In this document: piece by piece, positions 6,186-12,098 of the stretch
Numbering within the stretch: position 1 is the first letter of the stretch
Layout: every line of letters starts with the position of its first letter
Notes under the pieces: generated by a model
What the model was told of the DNA's origin: nothing
Database searches by the model: none
What the model saw: the letters and a program-made list of their open reading frames with translations, nothing else
Program-made: the position numbers and the translations under genes
Assembly (NCBI GenBank): GCA_002358575.1
Contig: DEPD01000054.1
Coordinates: 1-12,098, forward strand
From: Lachnospiraceae bacterium UBA3401
Lineage (GTDB): Bacteria; Bacillota; Clostridia; Lachnospirales; Lachnospiraceae
Direction: 5' to 3'
Length of the DNA stretch: 12,098 bases

Positions 6186-7559
6186 CTAACGTTCCAGCTT
6201 CTGCTTTTTACCTGCTGGCTTCTTGCCATTTTTCACAAAAAATTCAAACACTTCATCCGCAAGCTGTATCAGGCAACCATTCTCCAACTTTCGATACTCA
6301 TCGGCAACAAGCTTTTTCCCGTTGACAAAAGAGTGATTCAGTGAGTTTTTGTCAATGAGGTAATAGCCATCTTGTTTTTTCACAATATCTGCATGGTTCC
6401 TGCTCACAGTAGGATTGTCACTGATACAATAATCCACATATGCAGCCTCTTTTCCAAGCTTAAATAGGTTGCGATTTATCACAATTTTCTCTCTTGTACG
6501 CTTTCTAATAAGATATGGAACATTTTCTGTACTAGGTTTGGCGTCGTCTACTTCATTGTTCTGTGGTCTGTCAAATTCCTTTGTCTTCGTCTCCTTTTCC
6601 TGTTCGGGAACGTTTTTTTGCACTTCCATAATCTCTGAACTTATGCTGACAGGTGTTTCAACAAAATCCTCTTTTTTAGTCTGTACAGCATCCGAAGATT
6701 CCATAACTTGTAATAGCGCATTGCATAGATCCCGAATTTCCACAAGGCATTGCTTGACATCTTTTTGTCCTTCATTTTTGATTGGAATATAAGGAATTAC
6801 TGCTCTGTCATCTGTCGCATTAATATAGATTTCCATCGGGTCCAACAACAGCCTATCCGCACAGAGCATATACTCGTCGAGGCCTAATGCCGCTGTCAAC
6901 ATACCAGAAAAAAGTTTTAACAACCGCTCTTTTCCCTTTGGCGTATTATTCTGTTGCACAAATGTGCATAAATTCTTCATTTCAGTAATGTTTATCTTTA
7001 AAACCCCATCTTGATATACTGCCTCTGGAAGTCCCTTGATATGATTTCCTGTCATCATACGAACAGCAAGCTTGTCAACTTGGTCTTCCGCAATGTGATA
7101 AATGCGATAAGTTTCCCCGAACACAGTTTGGGTTTTCGGCTTCAGATCATATCCTGCCACCGGTTTCTGCTTTTCCTTTTCCTCAGACGGTTCCTTTGCT
7201 GCCAACCCTTTTTCCTGCGCAGAAGTCTTGCCAGCCTCACACAACTGCATCATTCGTCTATAAATTTGCTCCATACTCTGGTATTTACTAATATATTGCT
7301 CGCTGATCTCCTCCTTCTCTGTAAGATACCCTGTCACCATATCTTGCGGAAAACCTCCAGATGCTGCCAATTCGTCTCCCAGAAACAGCGCGTCAAAGAA
7401 TACAGCTTCCGCCTCAATGTCCTTAAATCCCAGATCTTCCCAGTCCGCCGACTCCTTAGCCGTATAGATTTCAAAGCTTTCTCCATGATGTTCCTTTAGA
7501 AAAATGATAAGTCGTTCTAGGTATGCCTCATCCTTTTCTAGTATTGCTATTCTGTACAT
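6186..7559 (-). CDS. FHA-domain protein with receiver-like N-terminus and DUF6382-like middle
   Basis: The 457-residue protein, without signal peptide or membrane helix, appears to have three parts. Residues 1-105 alternate hydrophobic strands and helices like a degenerate response-regulator receiver (D56 in the third strand, then ISKYQSMEQI at 90-99); this resembles the N-terminal pseudo-receiver of TadZ/CpaE-type proteins. Residues about 150-290 resemble the DUF6382 region found before FHA domains in clostridial proteins. Residues about 350-442 are an FHA domain, which binds phosphothreonine, with LGK at 368-370, S386-R-N-H389 and F411-V-N-G414. Two charged, low-complexity linkers (about 110-140 and 291-347) join them. 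The start has AAGGG ten bases upstream. It lies 27 bases after the wall hydrolase gene and 11 before the PP2C gene, so it probably reads phosphorylation that the phosphatase reverses. The exact pathway, possibly pilus or envelope control, is not shown by the sequence. Confidence 0.8.
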   Translation of the reverse strand: MYRIAILEKDEAYLERLIIFLKEHHGESFEIYTAKESADWEDLGFKDIEAEAVFFDALFLGDELAASGGFPQDMVTGYLTEKEEISEQYISKYQSMEQIYRRMMQLCEAGKTSAQEKGLAAKEPSEEKEKQKPVAGYDLKPKTQTVFGETYRIYHIAEDQVDKLAVRMMTGNHIKGLPEAVYQDGVLKINITEMKNLCTFVQQNNTPKGKERLLKLFSGMLTAALGLDEYMLCADRLLLDPMEIYINATDDRAVIPYIPIKNEGQKDVKQCLVEIRDLCNALLQVMESSDAVQTKKEDFVETPVSISSEIMEVQKNVPEQEKETKTKEFDRPQNNEVDDAKPSTENVPYLIRKRTREKIVINRNLFKLGKEAAYVDYCISDNPTVSRNHADIVKKQDGYYLIDKNSLNHSFVNGKKLVADEYRKLENGCLIQLADEVFEFFVKNGKKPAGKKQKLER

Positions 7560-7586
7560 GCTATCAACGCCCTTCTTCCGTAAGAA

Positions 7587-8756
7587 TTAATAAAAGATAT
7601 GTCCACCAATTCGGATTCCCTCAAGCCCAGGTATTGGCGTCCGAAAATATACACACTGCCCAACATTTGTCACACCGCGCATCGCCTCGTCAGCCGCCTT
7701 ATAACAGCTCGCCGTCGCGGAATCATTTGCCAGCGCAAGTGCCAGACGACCGCTTGCCACTGGAGAAAATTGTTTATTCTGGTAGACAACCCCCACAACA
7801 GTATTGGGATAAACTGAGCTGAGAACCCGATTGATAACCACGGCGCCTACTGCAACCTGACCAGAATAGGGTTCCCCACCCGCCTCACAATAAATAATAT
7901 TGGCCATCAGTTTGCGGTCGCCTTCCTCAAACGTGACCTCCGATATATCACGCCACTTTGACTTTGCCGCCAAGCGCGACTTTGCCAGCTCCTCCTCATA
8001 CTGTTTCTGCAGCGCTGCAATATCCTGCTCCTGCTCACTAATCATAGATTCCAGCGCATTGATTGTGGCCTCCGCATCCGCAATCTGATTGGAGTAACTC
8101 GACACATTTGCAGAAGTCCGGCTGACAAGCCCTGCAACTCTGCTCTTTTCAGCCTCAGCCTCCTCTTTCAAGCCATTTAGCGCCACCAGCTCCTCATTGA
8201 GCCGCACTTTGGTCTCCTCGACATGTTCACGCATCTGTTTGAACTCTTGCAGCATTTTTCGGTCCTGCGCGTGAATACGGTCTATATAATCACTCTTGTT
8301 CAAAAAATCAGAAAAGCTTGTCGAAGAAAATAAAATATCCAGATAACCGTCACTTCCACCGCGCTCATACATTGCTTTAATGCGCAGCTTCATACCCTCA
8401 TATTGTTCATCCTGTGTTCGAATTGCCTCCTCTAGTTCCGCCTCTGTCTGCTCAATTTCCAATTCTTTTTCCAAAATTTCCGACTCGATCCGTTCCAGAT
8501 TCATACTGACCTGTGCAAGGTCATCATTGAGTGCGCTGAGTTGTCCCAGAAGAGAATTTTTCGTTATTTCCAGAGATTCCTTTTGGTCCTCTGTGTCCTC
8601 TTTCGCATCCTGTGTTTTTTCCCTCTCCGCCTTTGCCTTTTGCAGCCGTTCCAGTGTTGTCTCGGCATTTACTGTCGTTGACACACTTCCAGCAGACATA
8701 ATTGCCACGATTGTAGCAACCAGTACCGCTATTGGCCGTTTATATGACATTCTCAT
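7587..8756 (-). CDS. secreted wall hydrolase: PcsB/EnvC-like coiled coil fused to a SleB-type domain
   Basis: The 389-residue protein has a signal peptide (about 1-31, hydrophobic core 9-28, likely cut after VNA). A long coiled coil (about 33-262) follows, interrupted at about 124-163 by a segment like the one in PcsB/EnvC proteins (IKAMYERGG, then YLDILFSSTSFSDFL). The C-terminus (about 280-389) is a SleB/CwlJ hydrolase_2 domain with IIYCEAGGEPYSGQ at 287-300. E291 is the expected catalytic glutamate, and VAVGAVVINRV follows. SleB domains are lytic transglycosylases that cleave peptidoglycan, classically spore cortex. PcsB-type coiled coils bind FtsX and are kept inactive until the FtsEX complex acts, so a vegetative division role is as likely as germination. 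The start has AAAGGGG five bases upstream; a second ATG at 8750 is possible. It lies 21 bases after upp and 27 before the FHA gene. Confidence 0.9.
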   Translation of the reverse strand: MRMSYKRPIAVLVATIVAIMSAGSVSTTVNAETTLERLQKAKAEREKTQDAKEDTEDQKESLEITKNSLLGQLSALNDDLAQVSMNLERIESEILEKELEIEQTEAELEEAIRTQDEQYEGMKLRIKAMYERGGSDGYLDILFSSTSFSDFLNKSDYIDRIHAQDRKMLQEFKQMREHVEETKVRLNEELVALNGLKEEAEAEKSRVAGLVSRTSANVSSYSNQIADAEATINALESMISEQEQDIAALQKQYEEELAKSRLAAKSKWRDISEVTFEEGDRKLMANIIYCEAGGEPYSGQVAVGAVVINRVLSSVYPNTVVGVVYQNKQFSPVASGRLALALANDSATASCYKAADEAMRGVTNVGQCVYFRTPIPGLEGIRIGGHIFY

Positions 8757-8777
8757 GACTTCCCCTTTCCTTCTACA

Positions 8778-9407
8778 TTATTTCGTTCCAAATATTCTGT
8801 CCCCTGCATCTCCCAGCCCTGGAACAATGTATCCGTGCTCATTTAACCGCTCGTCAAGGGCGCCAATATAAAGATCTACATCTGGATGATCTTTTTTCAT
8901 GCGCTCCACACCCTCAGGAGCAGCAATAATGCACATAAAATGAATATTTTTGCATCCTCTATCTTTGAGCATCCGAATCGCCGCGGAAGACGAACCACCT
9001 GTGGCAAGCATTGGGTCCACCACAAACACTTCCCGCTGGCTGCAATCTTCGGGCAGCTTACAGTAATATTCTATCGGTTCTAAGGTCTCAGGATCTCGAT
9101 AAAGTCCAATATGTCCTACCTTTGCAGTCGGAATAAGCTGCAACATGCCATCCACCATTCCAAGCCCTGCGCGCAGAATTGGCACCACTGCAAGCTTTTT
9201 GCCCGCAAGTTCCTTCACAGTCGTCTTACAAATCGGCGTCTCAATCTCCACATCCGCAAGTTTTAAATTTCTTGTCGCCTCATAACAAATTAAGTTTGCA
9301 ATCTCACTGATTGTCTGCCTAAAGTCCTTTGTCCCTGTCTCGATACGCCTAATCCGACCAATCTTGTGTTGAATCAGCGGATGGTCCATCACTATTACTT
9401 TTGCCAC
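8778..9407 (-). CDS. upp: uracil phosphoribosyltransferase
   Basis: This cytoplasmic enzyme makes UMP from uracil and PRPP for pyrimidine salvage. The 209 residues match the normal length. The PRPP-binding loop VFVVDPMLATGGSSSA is at 127-142, the uracil-contacting GYIVPGLGDAGDR at 192-204, and PILRAGLGM at 76-84. The gene starts with GTG at 9407, eight bases after a strong AGGAGG. It lies 43 bases after rpiB, an arrangement also seen in Bacilli and Clostridia, where glyA may sit between them. No PyrR-type attenuator is visible in the short upstream gap, so it should depend on the upstream transcript. Confidence 0.97.
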   Translation of the reverse strand: MAKVIVMDHPLIQHKIGRIRRIETGTKDFRQTISEIANLICYEATRNLKLADVEIETPICKTTVKELAGKKLAVVPILRAGLGMVDGMLQLIPTAKVGHIGLYRDPETLEPIEYYCKLPEDCSQREVFVVDPMLATGGSSSAAIRMLKDRGCKNIHFMCIIAAPEGVERMKKDHPDVDLYIGALDERLNEHGYIVPGLGDAGDRIFGTK

Positions 9408-9450
9408 GGTGCTTGCCTCCTGTTCTTCTTCTGAATCTATTTTTCACTTT

Positions 9451-9921
9451 TCAGTCTACTTCATACGTACTGGATTTCATTGTATCTTCTTCCAAAGCCT
9501 GAATCGCCGCAACACGCCTACAATGTTTTTCCTCCCCCGGAAATTTCGTGTGTAAAAAGGTGTCTACAATGTCCAGTGCAAGATTTGTTCCCACAATGCC
9601 TGCGCCCAGCGCAAGCACATTCGCATTGTTGTGTTCCCTAGTAAGCCTTGCCGACACCGTATCTGAACACAATGCACAGCGGATTCCCTTCACTTTATTT
9701 GCCGTGATTGAGATACCAATTCCTGTCGTACAAATCACAATTCCCTTCTCATATTCCCCAGCCGCAACCGCCTTTGCAACTGCCTGTCCAAACACAGGAT
9801 AATCACAGGATTCTTTGTTGTAACACCCAAAATCCTTGTACTCTATATGATTTTGTGCAAGGTACTGTAAAACCTCCTGTTTCAAATCATATCCACCATG
9901 GTCACATCCAATTGCTATCAT
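9451..9921 (-). CDS. rpiB: ribose-5-phosphate isomerase B
   Basis: This enzyme interconverts ribose 5-phosphate and ribulose 5-phosphate in the non-oxidative pentose phosphate pathway. The 156 residues fit the RpiB/LacAB family. Visible motifs are GCDHGGYDLK (5-14), the phosphate/active-site loop ICTTGIGISITANK (63-76) with catalytic C64, and the REHNNANVLALG segment (95-106) with H97. The loop reads C-T-T-G where C-G-T-G is usual, a small change next to the catalytic cysteine. The ATG at 9921 follows a strong TAGGAGG by eight bases. The supply of ribose phosphate fits the neighbouring upp, which uses PRPP. A lactose/galactose isomerase role is unlikely, given the single gene and the tsaC/upp context. 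Confidence 0.95.
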   Translation of the reverse strand: MIAIGCDHGGYDLKQEVLQYLAQNHIEYKDFGCYNKESCDYPVFGQAVAKAVAAGEYEKGIVICTTGIGISITANKVKGIRCALCSDTVSARLTREHNNANVLALGAGIVGTNLALDIVDTFLHTKFPGEEKHCRRVAAIQALEEDTMKSSTYEVD

Positions 9922-9950
9922 TTTCTTTTCCTCCTATTATTTTAAATAGT

Positions 9951-9985
9951 CTTTTGAAATCTTTCTATATACCGTAATTCAAAAG
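9951..9985. repeat. 8-bp inverted repeat in the tsaC-rpiB gap
   Basis: CTTTTGAA (9951-9958) is repeated inverted as TTCAAAAG (9978-9985), with 19 bases between. It lies in the 71-base gap between tsaC and rpiB. No T-run follows on the - strand, so it is not a standard terminator. It could be an RNA processing or regulatory stem in the rpiB leader, or chance in A/T-rich sequence. Confidence 0.35.
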
Positions 9986-9992
9986 TTCATAA

Positions 9993-11090
9993 TTATACAT
10001 AAATCACTCTATGCCCAGCAGCCTTTAATAGACGATTCATAATCGCCTGTCCAATTCCTGTATCCAGTGGCTCTCTTGTTGCCGTCACGGCGGATGTATC
10101 CGCAAAGGATTCCGCATAAATATATGCAATTCCCTCATCGTCAAACTCACGCAGAAAAATATAAAGCTGTTTTGCAGCTGCCTCAGGTGCATATCTGCTG
10201 CCCGCATTTTTAATACTTGCGGCTCCATGATACTGCGCAAGCTGCTCCTTTGTCCCAATCACACCTGTGCGCACACCTGCTGCCTCATGCGCTGCACACT
10301 GATCATTGATATATTGAACGACTTTCTGCGGTTCCCCCTCCACAATTACAAGTTCCCCCTTGGGCGCGTAATGCCGATATTTCATACCAGGTGCTTTGGG
10401 TGCCTGTTTAGAATTACTATCGTAAATTGTAACATCCATCTCCGTCTCGCCTACCACATCCGATAACATTTTCTGCGTAATGTATCCAGGGCGCAAAATC
10501 ACTGGAATTTCTGCTGTCACATCCACAATTGTAGACTCAAGCCCTATGGAAGAACCATCTGCGTCGAGAATCATATCAATCCTGCCCGCCATATCCTGCA
10601 CTACATACTTTGCAAGCGTTGGGCTAGGTTTCCCAGACAGATTTGCGCTTGGCGCCGCCACATAACCGCCTGCCTTCTTAATAAAAAGATTCGCTAATGG
10701 GTGAGATGGCATTCGCACAGCTACCGTGTTAAGTCCTCCGGTTGTTTGAGATGGCACAAGGTCTGATTTCTTAAAAATCATTGTAAGTGGTCCTGGCCAA
10801 AATGCCTCTGCAAGTTTAGTTGCCGCAACAGGAATTTCGCACACAATCCTATTCAAATCCTTCCAGTCTGCAATGTGTATAATCAGTGGATTATCGCTTG
10901 GTCTCCCCTTTGCCGCATAAATCTTTCTCGACGATTCTGGGTTGAGTGCATCTCCGCCAAGACCATAAACAGTCTCTGTCGGAAATGCCACCAGCCCCCC
11001 CCGCTTGATAATCTCTCCTGCCACGGACAGTTTCGCCTCGATACTTTCGAGGTTCTCCTCCGCACCAATGACAGCAATCGTTGTCTTCAT
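9993..11090 (-). CDS. tsaC: threonylcarbamoyl-AMP synthase, long Sua5 type
   Basis: The enzyme makes threonylcarbamoyl-AMP from threonine, bicarbonate and ATP, the first step of the t6A37 modification of ANN-reading tRNAs. The YrdC/TsaC domain covers about 15-205, with FPTETVYGLGGDA (36-48), K61-G-R63 and S148-A-N150 as nucleotide and substrate residues. PGMKYRHYAPKG (234-245) is the linker typical of Sua5, and a C-terminal Sua5 domain runs to 365, so this is the long Sua5/YwlC form rather than short TsaC. I chose ATG 11090 because GGAG lies nine bases before it; the in-frame GTG at 11114 and ATG at 11105 have no good ribosome site. The coding strand has a run of eight G at codons 30-33. A weak promoter-like pair (TTTATA, 17 bases, TAAAAT) lies at 11161-11133. 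Synteny with rpiB and upp matches the B. subtilis ywlC-ywlF-upp region. Confidence 0.95.
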   Translation of the reverse strand: MKTTIAVIGAEENLESIEAKLSVAGEIIKRGGLVAFPTETVYGLGGDALNPESSRKIYAAKGRPSDNPLIIHIADWKDLNRIVCEIPVAATKLAEAFWPGPLTMIFKKSDLVPSQTTGGLNTVAVRMPSHPLANLFIKKAGGYVAAPSANLSGKPSPTLAKYVVQDMAGRIDMILDADGSSIGLESTIVDVTAEIPVILRPGYITQKMLSDVVGETEMDVTIYDSNSKQAPKAPGMKYRHYAPKGELVIVEGEPQKVVQYINDQCAAHEAAGVRTGVIGTKEQLAQYHGAASIKNAGSRYAPEAAAKQLYIFLREFDDEGIAYIYAESFADTSAVTATREPLDTGIGQAIMNRLLKAAGHRVIYV

Positions 11091-11181
11091 TGTTATTATC
11101 TCCATATTTATCACTAATTTTCAGGCATTTTTATTTTAGCACATTAATTCTGTTTTATAAAGGTATTACATTAAAGTTTTT

Positions 11182-11201
11182 GTAACATTTCGTAACATTT
11201 C
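11182..11201. repeat. two tandem copies of a 10-base unit
   Basis: gtaacatttc occurs twice head to tail at 11182-11191 and 11192-11201, exactly at the end of the amidase gene (stop codon 11200-11202) and about 90-110 bases upstream of tsaC. The 10-base period puts both copies on one face of the helix, so a regulator site is possible. Replication slippage would explain it equally well. Confidence 0.5.
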
Positions 11202-11919
11202 AGGAATTTATTACCTGCATAATCCCCATATAGACTGCCCATGCCACGCGCTCCTGATATGCTTCTTGTGTCAAAAGCTCCGCCTCAGTAGGGTTGCTCA
11301 TAAAAGCACACTCCACAATCACAATTGGAACCGATGTCTTCTTGAGCAGGTAATAGCTGCTATTGTCTTTCGCCACGCGCTCCTTTGTCGGTTTTAGCGT
11401 CTTAATCATCTGTGTCTGCATAATCTCCGCCGCCTCTTTGCTCTTGACAGAATCCTTATAATAAAATACCTGAACCCCACTCACAGAAGGATCGGGATAA
11501 CTATTTTGATGAATGCTAACTGCCAGTGTTGGCTTTGCTTCCTCTATAATATTCAAACGATTTTTCATATCGCGAACTTTTTTGTTGGTATCATTTTCTT
11601 TGTACAACCCGTTATCGTCCGTCCTCGTCATCACCACATGAATACCATTTTCCCTGAGATTGCGTTCGAGCTTTTGGGCGATAGCCAGATTGATATCCTT
11701 TTCCAAAGCGTTATTTACACCAATTTTTCCTGGATCAATCCCTCCATGTCCGGCGTCCACCACAATTGTAATCTCCTCCCCATTTTTTTGAAATGTCCTT
11801 CTTGCATGTTCTTCGAGTGTACTTACAAACTGTGCCGATTCCCTTGCCACCATAATCATTGCGAGCACCAGCAAAATAGCCAAAATTTTTGTTGTTGTTT
11901 TACTGCGATCTGCGTTCAT
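11200..11919 (-). CDS. cwlD: N-acetylmuramoyl-L-alanine amidase, CwlD-like
   Basis: The 239-residue protein has an N-terminal hydrophobic helix (about 10-25) acting as a membrane anchor or signal. An Amidase_3 domain (about 50-235) follows that cuts the bond between muramic acid and L-alanine. The zinc ligands are H58 (DAGHGG), E73 (ALEKDINL) and H137 (SIHQNS), with catalytic E203 (IVECAFMSN). Size and layout match B. subtilis CwlD (about 237 residues), which works with PdaA to make muramic-delta-lactam in spore cortex. The symbol rests on this overall similarity; other short membrane amidases are the alternative. The ribosome site before ATG 11919 is weak (TATAGG). It stands 109 bases upstream of tsaC and may be a separate unit. 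Confidence 0.85.
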   Translation of the reverse strand: MNADRSKTTTKILAILLVLAMIMVARESAQFVSTLEEHARRTFQKNGEEITIVVDAGHGGIDPGKIGVNNALEKDINLAIAQKLERNLRENGIHVVMTRTDDNGLYKENDTNKKVRDMKNRLNIIEEAKPTLAVSIHQNSYPDPSVSGVQVFYYKDSVKSKEAAEIMQTQMIKTLKPTKERVAKDNSSYYLLKKTSVPIVIVECAFMSNPTEAELLTQEAYQERVAWAVYMGIMQVINS

Positions 11920-11950
11920 TTCATATACCTATACACAAAATCTCATTGTT

Positions 11951-11960
11951 ATATTATATG
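11951..11960 (-). promoter_or_regulatory. possible -10 element upstream of the amidase gene
   Basis: On the - strand CATATAAT (11960-11953) contains TATAAT and also differs by one base from the sigma-E -10 consensus CATACAAT, which would fit a CwlD-type gene. No good -35 for either factor is found at the right distance, so the sigma factor is undecided. Confidence 0.3.
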
Positions 11961-11977
11961 AAGTCGTTATTTATTTC

Positions 11978-12098
11978 AGCACTCTAGTACTCCATCCGGC
12001 CAGAAATTAAATTCGTAAACCGCCTGTTTCGCACTGTTGCGTCGTTAAAATTTCTAGACGATGCCACCGCATCGCCGTCGAAATTTTGCCTAGCACTG
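11978..12098. repeat. structured intergenic element, cut by the window edge
   Basis: No gene is seen from 11978 to the edge. The stretch is more G+C-rich than the adjoining spacer and rich in symmetry. AAAATTTC (12047-12054) pairs with GAAATTTT (12080-12087), and inside it CGATGC (12059-12064) pairs with GCATCG (12069-12074) around a 4-base loop. GCACT recurs at 11979, 12031 and 12093, the last two as GCACTG 62 bases apart. This suggests a repeated element or a structured RNA whose remainder lies outside the window. If transcribed leftward it would enter the leader of the amidase gene. Confidence 0.45.

Noticed and set aside
8380..8871. 163-codon + strand frame rich in serine
   Set aside because: It is opposite the acidic coiled-coil coding sequence, whose Glu-rich codons read as serine/phenylalanine-rich on the other strand. 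No independent coding signal is seen.
1..12098. tRNA, rRNA, CRISPR array, insertion sequence or phage genes
   Set aside because: No cloverleaf-like tRNA sequence, regular spacer-repeat array, transposase, integrase or phage protein was recognised on either strand.

Overview
The window looks like chromosome from an anaerobic, spore-forming Firmicute, most likely Lachnospiraceae or a close relative. The reasons are moderate-to-low G+C, strong AGGAGG-type ribosome sites, a CwlD-type spore amidase, a SleB-type wall hydrolase, an FHA protein with a DUF6382-like middle region, and the tsaC-rpiB-upp gene order familiar from Clostridia and Bacilli. The assignment rests on family resemblance alone, since no rRNA or other taxonomic marker is present.

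Layout. Bases 1-132 hold no recognisable gene. A small 2H phosphoesterase gene (133-657, + strand) follows, ending in a perfect 14-bp inverted repeat. Bases 700-1000 are a decay zone with two gene remnants. On the + strand there is the first part of an alpha/beta-hydrolase-like gene with one extra base. On the - strand there is a short piece resembling the C-terminus of a family 2 glycoside hydrolase. Everything after this is on the - strand, so genes are read from high to low coordinates.

From the right edge, in transcription order: a structured, probably repetitive intergenic element (11978-12098); a CwlD-like amidase; tsaC/sua5 (tRNA t6A synthesis); rpiB (pentose phosphate pathway); upp (uracil salvage); a secreted coiled-coil plus SleB wall hydrolase; an FHA-domain protein; and a PP2C phosphatase. 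Gaps from rpiB down to PP2C are 11-71 bases, with no obvious terminator, so cotranscription is plausible. The last three genes may form one unit linking envelope remodelling with phospho-dependent signalling, though the partner Ser/Thr kinase is not in the window.

Below them stands an oleate hydratase gene with its own extended -10 promoter, overlapped by palindromic half-sites, and a good intrinsic terminator. Immediately beyond the terminator is the promoter of a membrane chemoreceptor with a dCache sensor. The terminator/promoter pair between these two genes fixes the receptor start at 3077 rather than at a longer upstream start.

No complete new defence or mobile system was found. The points most worth following are the two gene remnants, the oleate hydratase control region and its N-terminal membrane segment, the sleB-like/FHA/PP2C group, and the structured element at the right edge.
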